From Neobacillus citreus (GTDB taxonomy: Bacteria; Bacillota; Bacilli; Bacillales; Cytobacillaceae), in assembly GCF_018343545.2 (NCBI RefSeq), contig NZ_JAGYPE020000002.1:30447-94446 (forward strand): a DNA stretch of 64,000 bases, in the 5' to 3' direction. Shown in pieces: positions 51,367-60,529 of the stretch. The notes under the pieces were generated by a model, which saw nothing but the letters and a program-made list of their open reading frames with translations, was not told the DNA's origin and did not search any database. Position 1 is the stretch's first letter; each line of letters starts with the position of its first letter. The translations under genes were made by a program, and so were the position numbers.

Positions 51367-51522
51367 ATGGCAGTTACATTGCCTGCTTGTCCAACACTTG
51401 GTGATATTGTTGTAGGCCTTGTATTGGTTGTAGCATTCCTATTGGGAAGCTTGCTAGGGGCTCGCGAATCAACTTTATCTTGCGTTTCAGATTGTATTGC
51501 CCAAGCTTTTTCTTGTGCATAA
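51367..51522 (+). CDS. Small Cys-containing membrane peptide, 51 aa
   Basis: MAVTLPACPTLGDIVVGLVL begins the peptide; residues 13-32 form one hydrophobic helix, and the end LSCVSDCIAQAFSCA holds three more Cys, four in all. A very strong AAAAGGGGGG ribosome site precedes it and a strong terminator follows, so it is probably expressed. It could be a spore or membrane peptide or a leaderless bacteriocin-like peptide. There are no immunity or transport genes adjacent, so the last idea is weak. Confidence 0.7.
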   Translation: MAVTLPACPTLGDIVVGLVLVVAFLLGSLLGARESTLSCVSDCIAQAFSCA

Positions 51523-51545
51523 TGCAGTAAATTAACAGTCTAAGG

Positions 51546-51586
51546 AAGGACCTTTTTTTGGCCAAGCCCAAGGAGGTCCTTTTTTT
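51546..51586 (+). terminator. Strong terminator after the small peptide gene
   Basis: The stem aaggacct with aggtcctt is followed by seven T residues. Confidence 0.9.
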
Positions 51587-51656
51587 AGTGGTATTATTTT
51601 TATTCAAAGGCACCCTCTCATAAGCTCTGCTTATACCCCCTATTAAATACTCATAT

Positions 51657-51685
51657 TTCTCACCAGTCTATTATCCTATTATAAT
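51657..51685 (+). promoter_or_regulatory. Probable sigma-A promoter of the ligase-transporter operon
   Basis: TTCTCA (51657-51662), a 17-base spacer and TATAAT (51680-51685). It is the only good -10 in the gap before the cluster. No operator is evident. Confidence 0.55.
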
Positions 51686-51766
51686 CCAAATATACGGAAT
51701 AGTTTAAAGATACAAAATATTCATCAAAAAGATGACCTTTTATTATTAAAGTAGGGGAGTGAAATG

Positions 51767-53131
51767 ATGCTCACAAAAGTCAAAGCAAATAAGGTAACCT
51801 ACACAAATCCTATTTTCAACAAGATGACGGAAGAAGAAATAAAAGCATACCAAGAGGATCTACTTAGGAAGCAATTAAAATATGTATACCGAAACTCGGA
51901 ATATTATCGAAGAAAATTCATTAAGGCCGGTGCTTCACCAGAAGATATTCGGACATTTTCAGACTATCAGAATCTGCCAATTTTCATGGATAAAACGGCT
52001 GAAAGAATCAGCCAGCAGGAATCCATGGAGCGGTTCGGCCACCCTTTTGGGATGCATTTATGCAGTTCACCGGATGACATCGTCTTTACCGGTACCACGA
52101 GTGGAACATCTGGAGTTCCAACTTTTACTTATAGCTTCACCGAAGAAGATGTAGAGTTCATGAATCGCTATATTCGGCACATGCTGGATTATGGAGGGAT
52201 CCATGCTGGTGACAGGCTATTATTTAGTCATTCTTTAGGTATTTACGCTACCTCTTCCATCTTGTTTGGGGTCCGTTCCCATGGCGTATTGCCAATTGAT
52301 GTCGATGTGCGCGCAGGCAGCAAGACGATCTTGCAATATGCGATGATGACAAAGCCATCTGGAGCTATGATGACCCCGTCATTGGCTGAGCATTTAATTA
52401 CTCGGGCGGGAGAGCTAGGATGGAATGTACGAGACCTTGGGCTGCAAGCGATTTTTACAGTTGGTGAAATCGGCGTTGGAGTACCTGAGGTGAAGAAAAG
52501 AATTGAAGAGGCCTATGGCTGTAGAATCTATGATTATTTGGGAGAATTAGGATTTTCCTGTGATTCGGATGAGTATCATGGCATCCACTGTGTAGCACCT
52601 GACCTAAACCTGTTTCCGAATGATTTAATCGACCCAGAAACAAAACAGCCACTAGAGATTTATGATGGGGTGATTGGGGAACGGGTGACATCAGAACTAA
52701 ATTTGAAAGGGCTTCCAAGAATCCGTTACGCAACTGGTGATGTCATTCAGGTGTTCACGAGTGAATGTCCGGGCTGCGGATTTAAAGGAAGAAGAATTAA
52801 GTTTGTGGGACGTGCCGATGACATGCTAATTGTAAAAGGGGCAAATGTCTACCCTTCGGCGATTAAAAAAGTCATTTCTACGTTCGTACCCGATATTACA
52901 GGAGAACTAAGAATCGTTCTGAATAATCCGCCGCCAAGGGTGGTACCGCCGCTGCAAATCAAACTCGAATATAACTCGGCATTTGACAGAACGAAATTAC
53001 CTGAATTGGAAGCAAGGATTAAGAATGCTCTTCATACCGAGGCAAGACTGACACCAGAAATCATTTGGTGTGAGCCTGGAACACTAGAGAAATCGTTAAC
53101 CAAGACACCTCTTTTTGAAAAAAATTACTAG
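51767..53131 (+). CDS. PaaK-type acyl-CoA ligase
   Basis: About 454 residues of the phenylacetate-CoA ligase branch of the ANL superfamily. The ATP loop TGTTSGTSGVPT lies near 105, GELGFSCDSDEYHG near 262, YATGDVI near 325, the zinc-like Cys pair ECPGCGFKGRRIKF near 335 and the C-terminal Lys region VKGANVYPSAIKKVI near 360. It adenylates a carboxylic acid and joins it to CoA. ATG 51764 and 51767 are both possible; the second is better spaced from GGAG. It is the first gene of a cluster reaching beyond the window end; the next gene starts 21 bases later. Confidence 0.88.
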   Translation: MLTKVKANKVTYTNPIFNKMTEEEIKAYQEDLLRKQLKYVYRNSEYYRRKFIKAGASPEDIRTFSDYQNLPIFMDKTAERISQQESMERFGHPFGMHLCSSPDDIVFTGTTSGTSGVPTFTYSFTEEDVEFMNRYIRHMLDYGGIHAGDRLLFSHSLGIYATSSILFGVRSHGVLPIDVDVRAGSKTILQYAMMTKPSGAMMTPSLAEHLITRAGELGWNVRDLGLQAIFTVGEIGVGVPEVKKRIEEAYGCRIYDYLGELGFSCDSDEYHGIHCVAPDLNLFPNDLIDPETKQPLEIYDGVIGERVTSELNLKGLPRIRYATGDVIQVFTSECPGCGFKGRRIKFVGRADDMLIVKGANVYPSAIKKVISTFVPDITGELRIVLNNPPPRVVPPLQIKLEYNSAFDRTKLPELEARIKNALHTEARLTPEIIWCEPGTLEKSLTKTPLFEKNY

Positions 53132-53152
53132 AGAACTAGGAGGAAAAAAGAA

Positions 53153-54130
53153 TTGTTTATTGATTGTTCGAATACATTGCCTGAATTTATTTTTGAAGAG
53201 CCAAAGGAAATTGACCCTAATAATACCGAATACCGCTTGCTGTTTGGAAAGAAGTGGGCGCAGCTGGCAGGGATGTCAAAAGAAGAATTTTTCCAAAAAG
53301 CCCAGCAGCAATCTGTTGACGCCGTCATGCGGGACGTCTATGCCAAGCTTGAAGAAGAATTCTCAATGGACAAATTTCTTAACATGCTGAGTGAATCGAA
53401 TATTGTTTATCACGCGATCCACAATATGGATTACGGAAGAGACGGATCCGAGCCGCCTGCCGATCATGATTATGTGGCGGAAATATTAAAGAAATATCCA
53501 GGAAGATTTATAGGATTTGCTGGTTATAACCCTCACAAGGGAACCGAAAGTCTGAAAACTGTCCGAAAAGCCTTAACTGAACAAGGGTATAAGGCGGTGG
53601 TGATACCTCCGTACGAGCATGGGGTAAAGGCTGATGATAGGAAATATTATCCATTATACGCCCTTTGTGATGAACTGAATATCCCGATTTGGATCCATAG
53701 TTCAATCAATTATTACCGCCAAACCTCTGTATTTCTTGATCATCCGTCCAATCTTGAAGCGCCGCTGATGGATTTCAAAAATTTAAAAATCATCGCTGGG
53801 CACGGCGGCTGGCCATGGGTACCAGATTTAATCGCCATGCTATTAAAATACGAAAATCTTTATGTTGATACCTCCGCATTCAGACCGAAATACATTGCTG
53901 AGCCCAATACGGGGTGGGACATGTTCATGTATTATGCAAACTCCCTTATACAGGACAAAATTGTTTTCGGCAGTGATTGGCTGACACTCGGTATGCCAAT
54001 CAAAGATGTCATTAGTGAAATCGAAGCCTGGCCACTAAAGGACTCTGTCAGAGAGAAATTCTATTGGAAAAACGCCAATAAGGTATTCAATTTAGGCTTG
54101 AAAGCACCCGTTTTAAACAAAAACATGTAA
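53153..54130 (+). CDS. Amidohydrolase-fold protein lacking the HxH motif
   Basis: 325 residues of the amidohydrolase_2/ACMSD-like TIM-barrel family. The C-terminal metal or substrate residues are seen in PIWIHSSINYY near 180, IIAGHGGWPWVPDL near 213 and VFGSDWLTLGMP near 270. The usual HxH near the N-terminus is replaced by FIDCSNTLPEF, so metal binding may be weaker or absent. Family members hydrolyse amides or decarboxylate aromatic acids. Start TTG 53153 has AGGAGG ten bases upstream. It sits between the ligase and thioredoxin genes within the cluster. Confidence 0.82.
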   Translation: MFIDCSNTLPEFIFEEPKEIDPNNTEYRLLFGKKWAQLAGMSKEEFFQKAQQQSVDAVMRDVYAKLEEEFSMDKFLNMLSESNIVYHAIHNMDYGRDGSEPPADHDYVAEILKKYPGRFIGFAGYNPHKGTESLKTVRKALTEQGYKAVVIPPYEHGVKADDRKYYPLYALCDELNIPIWIHSSINYYRQTSVFLDHPSNLEAPLMDFKNLKIIAGHGGWPWVPDLIAMLLKYENLYVDTSAFRPKYIAEPNTGWDMFMYYANSLIQDKIVFGSDWLTLGMPIKDVISEIEAWPLKDSVREKFYWKNANKVFNLGLKAPVLNKNM

Positions 54131-54142
54131 AGGAGAATGGAT

Positions 54143-54472
54143 ATGGAAAACATCAAAAATCTAGAACAGTATGAGGAGCTAAAAAATGGAGAAAAAGCGG
54201 CGGTCATGCTGTTTTCAGCAGACTGGTGCCCGGATTGCCGGTTCATCGACACGTTTATCGACGAGATTATCGAAAACAATCGTGAAGAGTTTGATTTTTA
54301 TAAAATAGATTCGGATGCCCGTAAAGACATTTGCGCTGAAGCTGGTGTTATGGGGATTCCGAGTTTAGTAGCTTACAAGAGCGGGCGGACTCTGGCCGAA
54401 TTCATCGGCAATGATTCAAAAACGAAGGAACAAATTGAAGAATTCCTGGAGGGTGCCAAAGCGAAATTGTAA
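54143..54472 (+). CDS. Thioredoxin-like protein with CPDC motif
   Basis: 109 residues with the thioredoxin fold. FSADWCPDCRFIDTFI near residue 27 carries CPDC in place of the CGPC usual in thioredoxin, and GIPSLVAYKSGR near 72 supplies the cis-Pro loop. It likely reduces disulfides or is a partner for one of the cluster enzymes. ATG 54143 is eight bases from AAGGAG; ATG 54137 is too close. A lone thioredoxin inside a peptide-import operon is unusual. Confidence 0.85.
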   Translation: MENIKNLEQYEELKNGEKAAVMLFSADWCPDCRFIDTFIDEIIENNREEFDFYKIDSDARKDICAEAGVMGIPSLVAYKSGRTLAEFIGNDSKTKEQIEEFLEGAKAKL

Positions 54473-54519
54473 GCTGTATGCTGTTTTGCTGTAACCTACT
54501 AAATCTTTGGGGGAAGAAA

Positions 54520-56151
54520 ATGAGAAATAGAAAATTTGGATTATTAACCATTGTATTAGTGCTTTCTCTTTTGGTATCAGCTTGCAGCAGCACAACCTCT
54601 AAGAAGAATGAAGAAACGAAAAGTAGCAAAAAACAGGAAGAACAAGTCTTGATTTTTGGCAGAGGTGCCGATAGCTATTCCATGGATCCTCAGAATGCGA
54701 ATGAAATTGAAACATGGAGGGTAACGAAAAACGTCTATGAAACATTGGTTGAGTACGATCAAAAAACAACGGATGTGGTGCCGGCATTAGCGAAGGAATG
54801 GACTACTTCTGATGATGGGAAGGTTTGGACGTTTAAATTGCAGGAAGGCGTTAAGTTCCAAGATGGGACAGATTTTAATGCCGAAGCAGTTGTCTTTAAC
54901 TTTGAAAGAATGATGGATAAAACGAATCCTTCGCGGTTTGATGGAACATTCTCGGTATACCGCGGCATGTTTAACGGCTTTAAAGGTGATGGAAGTGTGA
55001 TTGAAGAAGTGAAAGCTATTGATCAAAACACAGTTCAATTTACGCTGGCAAAACCGCAGGCAAACTTCTTAGCGAATCTTGGGATGCATGCGTTTGGCAT
55101 CATCAGCCCGGAAGCGATTAAAAAATATGGCACTAAAATCAATGAAAACCCAGTCGGCACAGGACCGTTTAAATTTGAATCTTGGACAAGAAATGATTCA
55201 GTTACCCTCGTGAAAAACGAGAACTATTGGAAAAAGGGTTTGCCGAAGCTGGATAAATTGATTTATAAGGTAATTCCTGATAACTCTGCCAGATTAACAG
55301 CTTTAAAGAATGGCGAAATCGATATCATGGTTAGTTTGAATCCATCCGATTTAAGTTCAGTAAAAGAGGATAAAAACCTCCAAGTTACCCTTCGTCCGCC
55401 GTTAAATGTTGGCTACCTGTCGATTAATAATACGAAAGAACCGCTTGATAATCCAAAGGTTCGTCAAGCGATTAACTACGCGATCGACAAGAAAGGGATT
55501 GCGGATGCCTTTTACTATGGTTTAGCTGCACCAGTGAAGAACATGCTGCCATCCTCAAGCTGGGCTTATAACAATGATGTAAAGGACTACGAATATGATG
55601 TGGATAAAGCAAAGCAGCTGTTAGCGGAAGCAGGCTATCCAAACGGCTTCGAGCTGCAGTTTTCCGTCACATCCAATTCCCGTATTTACATGCAGCAACC
55701 TGTAAAAATGGTCGAAGCGATGAAAACGAGCCTCGAAAAAGCAGGGATTAAAGTAAAGGTTGTTTCCCTTGAATGGGCGGCTTATATTGACCAGCTTCGA
55801 AAGGGTGAACATATGATTGGAATGATTGGCTGGGTTGGCGACAATGGTGATCCGGATAATTTCTTATATTCGATGCTGAGCAAAAATAATGCCGTTAAGG
55901 GCGCAGCCCAAAACCATACCTTCTATCAGAATGATGAAGTGAGCGATCTCTTGATGCAGGCAAAATCTGTGATGGACCAAAACGAACGGGCTAAGATTTA
56001 CAAAAAGGTTCAGGAACTTGTCCATGAAGATGCTCCGTCCGTACCGCTTGTAGAAGTAAAGGAGCCTGTTGTTACGGCTAGTTACGTGAAGGGATACGTC
56101 CCTCATCCAACAGGAGCAGAAAATATGTATCAAGTCACGATTGAGAAATAA
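54520..56151 (+). CDS. Family 5 ABC substrate-binding lipoprotein, copy 1
   Basis: 543 residues. The lipoprotein signal RKFGLLTIVLVLSLLVSAC has its lipobox Cys near residue 22. The SBP_bac_5 fold is shown by DSYSMDPQNANEIETWR near 50, LAKEWTTSDDGKVWTFKL near 92 and PVGTGPFKFESW near 215, with PDNGD-type wording late (GDNGDPDNFLYSM). It binds an oligopeptide-like or amide-like ligand for the importer at 60530-64000. ATG 54520 is preceded by GGGGGAAG. It is paralogous to the lipoprotein at 58902. This copy is separated from the ABC subunits by four genes. Confidence 0.92.
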   Translation: MRNRKFGLLTIVLVLSLLVSACSSTTSKKNEETKSSKKQEEQVLIFGRGADSYSMDPQNANEIETWRVTKNVYETLVEYDQKTTDVVPALAKEWTTSDDGKVWTFKLQEGVKFQDGTDFNAEAVVFNFERMMDKTNPSRFDGTFSVYRGMFNGFKGDGSVIEEVKAIDQNTVQFTLAKPQANFLANLGMHAFGIISPEAIKKYGTKINENPVGTGPFKFESWTRNDSVTLVKNENYWKKGLPKLDKLIYKVIPDNSARLTALKNGEIDIMVSLNPSDLSSVKEDKNLQVTLRPPLNVGYLSINNTKEPLDNPKVRQAINYAIDKKGIADAFYYGLAAPVKNMLPSSSWAYNNDVKDYEYDVDKAKQLLAEAGYPNGFELQFSVTSNSRIYMQQPVKMVEAMKTSLEKAGIKVKVVSLEWAAYIDQLRKGEHMIGMIGWVGDNGDPDNFLYSMLSKNNAVKGAAQNHTFYQNDEVSDLLMQAKSVMDQNERAKIYKKVQELVHEDAPSVPLVEVKEPVVTASYVKGYVPHPTGAENMYQVTIEK

Positions 56152-56172
56152 CGAAAGAGAGCCGATGAAGAG

Positions 56173-57414
56173 ATGACAAAACCATTAGACGGGATTAAAG
56201 TACTGGACCTTAGCTGGGTATTTTCCGCCCCATATGCAACGCTGATCCTGCAGGATTTAGGGGCGGAAGTAGTTAAGGTAGAAAGACCTGGAGCGGGTGA
56301 CCGCTCTAGGTCCATCCCTCCTTTCAAAGAAAGTGTAAGCGGTTACTTCTACATGTTAAATCGAGGAAAAAAATCAATCTCACTCAATATGAAGAGTGAA
56401 GAAGGAAAAAAGATATTTCTGGAGTTAGCCAAAGAATTTGACGTCATCGTGGAAAATTTCGTAGCAGGAACCGTCGACAAACTAGGGATTGGCTATGAAG
56501 CCGTTAAAGAAGTGAATCCCAAAATTATCTATGCTTCATTAAATGGATTTGGCAGTGATGGGCCGTATTCACATCTTCCGTGCATTGATGGGATCGCCCA
56601 AGCAATGGGCGGGTTGATGAGCCAAAACGGTTTGGAAGGCGGAAAACCATTAAAAACTGGACCGGCTGTGGCAGATTCTTTGTCGGGGATATATTTAACT
56701 GTTGGGATTTTAAGTGCCATCATCGAAAGGAATAAGACGGGAAAGGGCCAGCGCATTGAAGTCAGTATGATGGACAGTGTTTTCTCTGTTCTTGAAGAGA
56801 CGGTCATCAGAACTAGCATGACCGGCGAACCGTTAATGGCCCGAGGGAATAAAGACCCGCTTGGAGCGCCATGGGAAGCTTTTCAGACAAGTGATGATAA
56901 ATGGGTCATTGTCTGTGCTTCCGGCAATGATCGGTTTACAAAGGTCTATCAAGGAATTGGAAGAGATGACATAGTCAAAGAATTTGAAGGAGATGACATC
57001 CCTTCGCTTGAGAAACGGGCAGCGAACCTTGATTATTTAAATGAAATTTTTGAAGAATGGGCAAAAAATCGGACAGCCGAGCAAGTATTAAGATTTTTGG
57101 CTGATTTACACATTCCTGCTGGAGAGGTCAAAAACGGAAAAGATTTGATTTATGACCCACACTTAATCGGCAGAAACATGGTGGTTGATGTAGAACATCC
57201 GGTCCTCGGGAAAGTGAAGCTTCCGAACCTCCCGATAAAATTCTTTGAGAAAGAAATCGGCCTAAGAAATGGCGATACACCAATTGAACCGCAGTTAGGG
57301 GAACATAACGAACAAATTTTACAATCCATACTCGGTCTTAAAGAGACAGAAATCAAACAGTTAAGGGAAAAAGGGGTTATCTTTAATTCTAAAATAATAA
57401 ACTCCATGCATTAA
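56173..57414 (+). CDS. CaiB/BaiF-family CoA-transferase
   Basis: 413 residues, class III CoA-transferase. DGIKVLDLSWVFSAPYATLILQDLGAEVVKVERPGAGD forms the N-terminal fold; the catalytic Asp is in KTGPAVADSLSGIYLTVG near 168; the second domain has WEAFQTSDDKWVIVCASGNDRF. It moves CoA between carboxylic acids. Combined with the PaaK-type ligase it can prime or exchange CoA thioesters during substrate breakdown. The ribosome site is modest (GAAGAG). Next gene begins 21 bases later. Confidence 0.92.
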   Translation: MTKPLDGIKVLDLSWVFSAPYATLILQDLGAEVVKVERPGAGDRSRSIPPFKESVSGYFYMLNRGKKSISLNMKSEEGKKIFLELAKEFDVIVENFVAGTVDKLGIGYEAVKEVNPKIIYASLNGFGSDGPYSHLPCIDGIAQAMGGLMSQNGLEGGKPLKTGPAVADSLSGIYLTVGILSAIIERNKTGKGQRIEVSMMDSVFSVLEETVIRTSMTGEPLMARGNKDPLGAPWEAFQTSDDKWVIVCASGNDRFTKVYQGIGRDDIVKEFEGDDIPSLEKRAANLDYLNEIFEEWAKNRTAEQVLRFLADLHIPAGEVKNGKDLIYDPHLIGRNMVVDVEHPVLGKVKLPNLPIKFFEKEIGLRNGDTPIEPQLGEHNEQILQSILGLKETEIKQLREKGVIFNSKIINSMH

Positions 57415-57435
57415 AAAAATGAGGTGACAAGTTCC

Positions 57436-58896
57436 ATGAATTTTAATGAGTACTCGAAATTTGATGCAACCGATTTGGCGTCCTTGGTAAAAGCAGGGGA
57501 GGTGTCCCCCAAGGAATTGGTGCAAGCAGCTTTTGAGGGGATTGAGAAACTAAACCCCGTGATTAATGCTGTCGTCAGCGTTCTCCCAAAGGAATCAAAC
57601 CAAGAAATCGAAGCAGGTCTTCCAGATGGTCCGTTCACCGGTGTGCCATTTCTTATTAAAGAATCTAGTGCGCAAGCAAAAGGGATTCCAGTCCAGCTTG
57701 GCAGCCGGTTTGGTCAAGGAATGAGCACTCTACAAGACACCAATTTGATGGCAAGGTTTCGCAGGACGGGTCTTGTCACAGTAGGAACTTCAACTACTCC
57801 AGAATTTGCGTTTAATTTTTCAACAGAATCCGTATTATACGGTCCAACTCGAAATCCATGGAACCCAAATTTAAGTTCTGGAGGGTCGAGCGGAGGAGCT
57901 TGTGCAGCAGTCGCGGCAGGAATTGTTCCAATCGCTCATGCAAATGACGGGGCCGGTTCCATCCGTCAGCCTGCAGCAGTGAATGGATTAGTCGGTTTAA
58001 AGCCAACCAGGGGCCGAATCCCAAATGGACCACATCGACCAGAGATTTTAAATGGACTGGGCAATGAATTTGCCGTGACCCGCACGGTAAGGGATGCTGC
58101 AGCATTGTTGGATTCAATAGGGGGAGCAGATCCAGGTGCCCGAAACTGGGTGGAGAAACCGGCTTTTCTCTACCTAAATGAAATGAAGAAGAGGCCTAAA
58201 AAGCTTCGGATTGCATGGACTGATAAACCTTGGAACAATGCGCCAGTCGAAGAAGAATGCAAGCAGGCCTTATATAAAACGGTTCAATTATGTGAAGACC
58301 TGGGGCACGAGCTTGTGGAAGCTTCGCCAGTGATTAATGCGGAACAGCAGCTTTTAGCTACGCTACGAATTTGGTCAGCCAATCTCGGCCATAGCATGGA
58401 AAAAATAAAAGCAGGTTTAAATCGAATTCCTTCGACAAAAAACCTTGAAGCCTCTAACTGGGCTATATACCAGTACGGACAAAACATGACAGCCTATGAA
58501 TTATTGGAAGCATTTGAGATTAATAATTCTGTATCAAGGACAGTCGGTCAATTCTTTACAGAATATGACCTATTACTTACACCGGCAATCGCACAATTGC
58601 CATGGCCAATTGGCAAACTCAATGCAAATGATCCAAGTCTTGATGCAGAGCAATGGATTGAAAGAATGATGGCCTACTCGCCATTTACCAATCTGTTTAA
58701 CACAACTGGTCAGCCGGCGATAAGTCTGCCGTTAGGCTGGAGCAGTAAGGGTCTGCCGATTGGAATGCAATTTGCCGCTAGGTTTGGAGATGAAGCTACA
58801 TTATTCCAATTAGCCGGCCAGCTTGAAGAAGCTCAGCCATGGAAAGATAGAAAGCCCAATCTAAAGCAGTTTCAGCACAAAATGGTGGAGGGATAA
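57436..58896 (+). CDS. Amidase-signature (AS) family amidase
   Basis: 486 residues. The AS triad is visible: Lys in FLIKESSAQ near 77, cis-Ser in SSGGSSGGACAAVAAG near 154, and the nucleophile Ser in NDGAGSIRQPAAVNGLVGLKP near 178. GAG replaces the more usual GGG/GGS at that site. It hydrolyses an amide to acid and ammonia or amine; substrates in the family range from indoleacetamide to cyclic nylon dimers. Start ATG 57436 has TGAGGTGAC upstream; the frame opens at 57424. Lies between the CoA-transferase and the second binding protein, so the imported ligand may be an amide. Confidence 0.92.
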   Translation: MNFNEYSKFDATDLASLVKAGEVSPKELVQAAFEGIEKLNPVINAVVSVLPKESNQEIEAGLPDGPFTGVPFLIKESSAQAKGIPVQLGSRFGQGMSTLQDTNLMARFRRTGLVTVGTSTTPEFAFNFSTESVLYGPTRNPWNPNLSSGGSSGGACAAVAAGIVPIAHANDGAGSIRQPAAVNGLVGLKPTRGRIPNGPHRPEILNGLGNEFAVTRTVRDAAALLDSIGGADPGARNWVEKPAFLYLNEMKKRPKKLRIAWTDKPWNNAPVEEECKQALYKTVQLCEDLGHELVEASPVINAEQQLLATLRIWSANLGHSMEKIKAGLNRIPSTKNLEASNWAIYQYGQNMTAYELLEAFEINNSVSRTVGQFFTEYDLLLTPAIAQLPWPIGKLNANDPSLDAEQWIERMMAYSPFTNLFNTTGQPAISLPLGWSSKGLPIGMQFAARFGDEATLFQLAGQLEEAQPWKDRKPNLKQFQHKMVEG

Positions 58897-58901
58897 GGAG
58901 A

Positions 58902-60494
58902 ATGAAAAAAGTGAAAAAAATATTCATGGTCTTCACGATTTTAGCTGTATTGGTGATCGCCGGCTGCAGTGGAAATAAATCAACAGCAAATAAGAGCAAA
59001 GAAAAAGGAAACACTTCTGGGGGCACATTAATTTACGGCCGAGCAACGGACACAGTTACGTTGGATCCTCATAATTTAATAGATGCTGAGTCTTCTAGAA
59101 TATCTAAAAATATTTTTGAAACACTGATAGATTATAAAAAGGATGGAACAGAAGTTGTTCCAAAATTAGCCAAGGAATGGACCGTTAGCGATGATGGAAA
59201 GGTTTGGACCTTTAAATTACAGGAAAATGTGAAATTTCATGATGGAACTGATTTTAACGCAGAGGCGGTTGTTTATAACTTTCAACGAATGATGGACGAT
59301 TCTCATCCGCAGCACAAAGGTGATTTCTCTATTTTTAACAGAACCTTCAAGGGAGTCATACAAGAAGTCAAAGCGCCGGATGAACATACCGTCGAATTTA
59401 TCTTGACTGCGCCGAATGCTACATTTTTGCCGAACCTGGGAATCACCACTTTTGGCATCATTAGTCCTGCTGCATTAAAGGAGTACGGGGATAATATTAA
59501 AGACCATCCTGTCGGAACAGGTCCCTTCAAATTTGTAGAATGGAAGCCCAATGACTCCGTCACGCTTGAAAAAAATGATAAGTACCGGGTTGCTGGTCTC
59601 CCTAAGCTTGATAAATTAATGTTTAAAGTAATTCCTGACAATTCCTCCAGATTGACGGCCTTAAAGAATGGCGAAATTGATTTAATGGACGGAATCAATC
59701 AGAGTGATTTATCTTCAATAGAAAAGAATGACAGTCTGCAAATCTTTAAACGCCCGGCAGGAAGCCTTGGCTATTTAACCTTTAATCTAGCAAAACCACC
59801 TTTTGATAATGTTAAGGTCCGCCAAGCGATTAATTATGCGATCAATAAGAAAGGGATTATCGACACTTTCTATGGGCCGGTAGCCAAGCCTGCAAAAAAT
59901 ATGCTTCCTCCATTTATTTGGGGATATAACGATGATGTTAAGGGATATGAATATAATCCAGAAAAGGCAAAAGCACTCTTGGCGGAGGCAGGGTTTGCAG
60001 GTGGATTTGAAACAGAGTTTTCGATTATGTCAACCGACCGTTCCTATTTCCCACAACCTACAAAGGTAGCGGAAGCGATTAAGTCCGATTTGGCGAAAAT
60101 AGGCATTACAGTAAAAATTGTCAACTATGAATGGGCCACTTATTTATCCAAATTGGTAAAAGGTGAATATGCCTTTGCCGGAATCGGCCGGATTAGTGAG
60201 AACGGCGACCCTGACAACTTTCTGTTTACCATGTTAAGTTCTGAATCGGTTCAAAACCGCTCAGCCTATAAGAATGAAAAAGTGGATGAATTACTGAGAA
60301 AGGCACAAACCACCATCGATAAGGAAGAGCGTACAAAGTTATATAAAGAGGTTCAGGAGATTGTATATGAAGATGCCCCAACCATTCCGCTTGCATATGT
60401 GGAAACACCTCTAGCTGGCGCTGCGTATGTGAAAGGATATGTTCCTCATGCGATTGGCTATGAAAGCTTAGCTGAGGTTTATATAGAAAAGTAA
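58902..60494 (+). CDS. Family 5 ABC substrate-binding lipoprotein, copy 2
   Basis: 530 residues. The lipoprotein signal ends VLVIAGCSG with Cys near residue 23. Shares long stretches with the copy at 54520, e.g. SDDGKVWTFKLQE, DGTDFNAEAVV and VIPDNSSRLTALKNGEID, which indicates duplication inside the operon. It differs in ligand-facing parts such as residues 395-430. Two copies may widen the range of ligands offered to one importer. The ABC ATPase gene follows 35 bases later. Confidence 0.92.
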   Translation: MKKVKKIFMVFTILAVLVIAGCSGNKSTANKSKEKGNTSGGTLIYGRATDTVTLDPHNLIDAESSRISKNIFETLIDYKKDGTEVVPKLAKEWTVSDDGKVWTFKLQENVKFHDGTDFNAEAVVYNFQRMMDDSHPQHKGDFSIFNRTFKGVIQEVKAPDEHTVEFILTAPNATFLPNLGITTFGIISPAALKEYGDNIKDHPVGTGPFKFVEWKPNDSVTLEKNDKYRVAGLPKLDKLMFKVIPDNSSRLTALKNGEIDLMDGINQSDLSSIEKNDSLQIFKRPAGSLGYLTFNLAKPPFDNVKVRQAINYAINKKGIIDTFYGPVAKPAKNMLPPFIWGYNDDVKGYEYNPEKAKALLAEAGFAGGFETEFSIMSTDRSYFPQPTKVAEAIKSDLAKIGITVKIVNYEWATYLSKLVKGEYAFAGIGRISENGDPDNFLFTMLSSESVQNRSAYKNEKVDELLRKAQTTIDKEERTKLYKEVQEIVYEDAPTIPLAYVETPLAGAAYVKGYVPHAIGYESLAEVYIEK

Positions 60495-60529
60495 TAAACT
60501 TACAATCTATTGATAACAGGAGGGAAAGA

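Noticed and set aside
51367-51522. Class II bacteriocin with immunity genes
   Set aside because: No double-Gly leader, peptidase-type exporter or immunity gene is adjacent.
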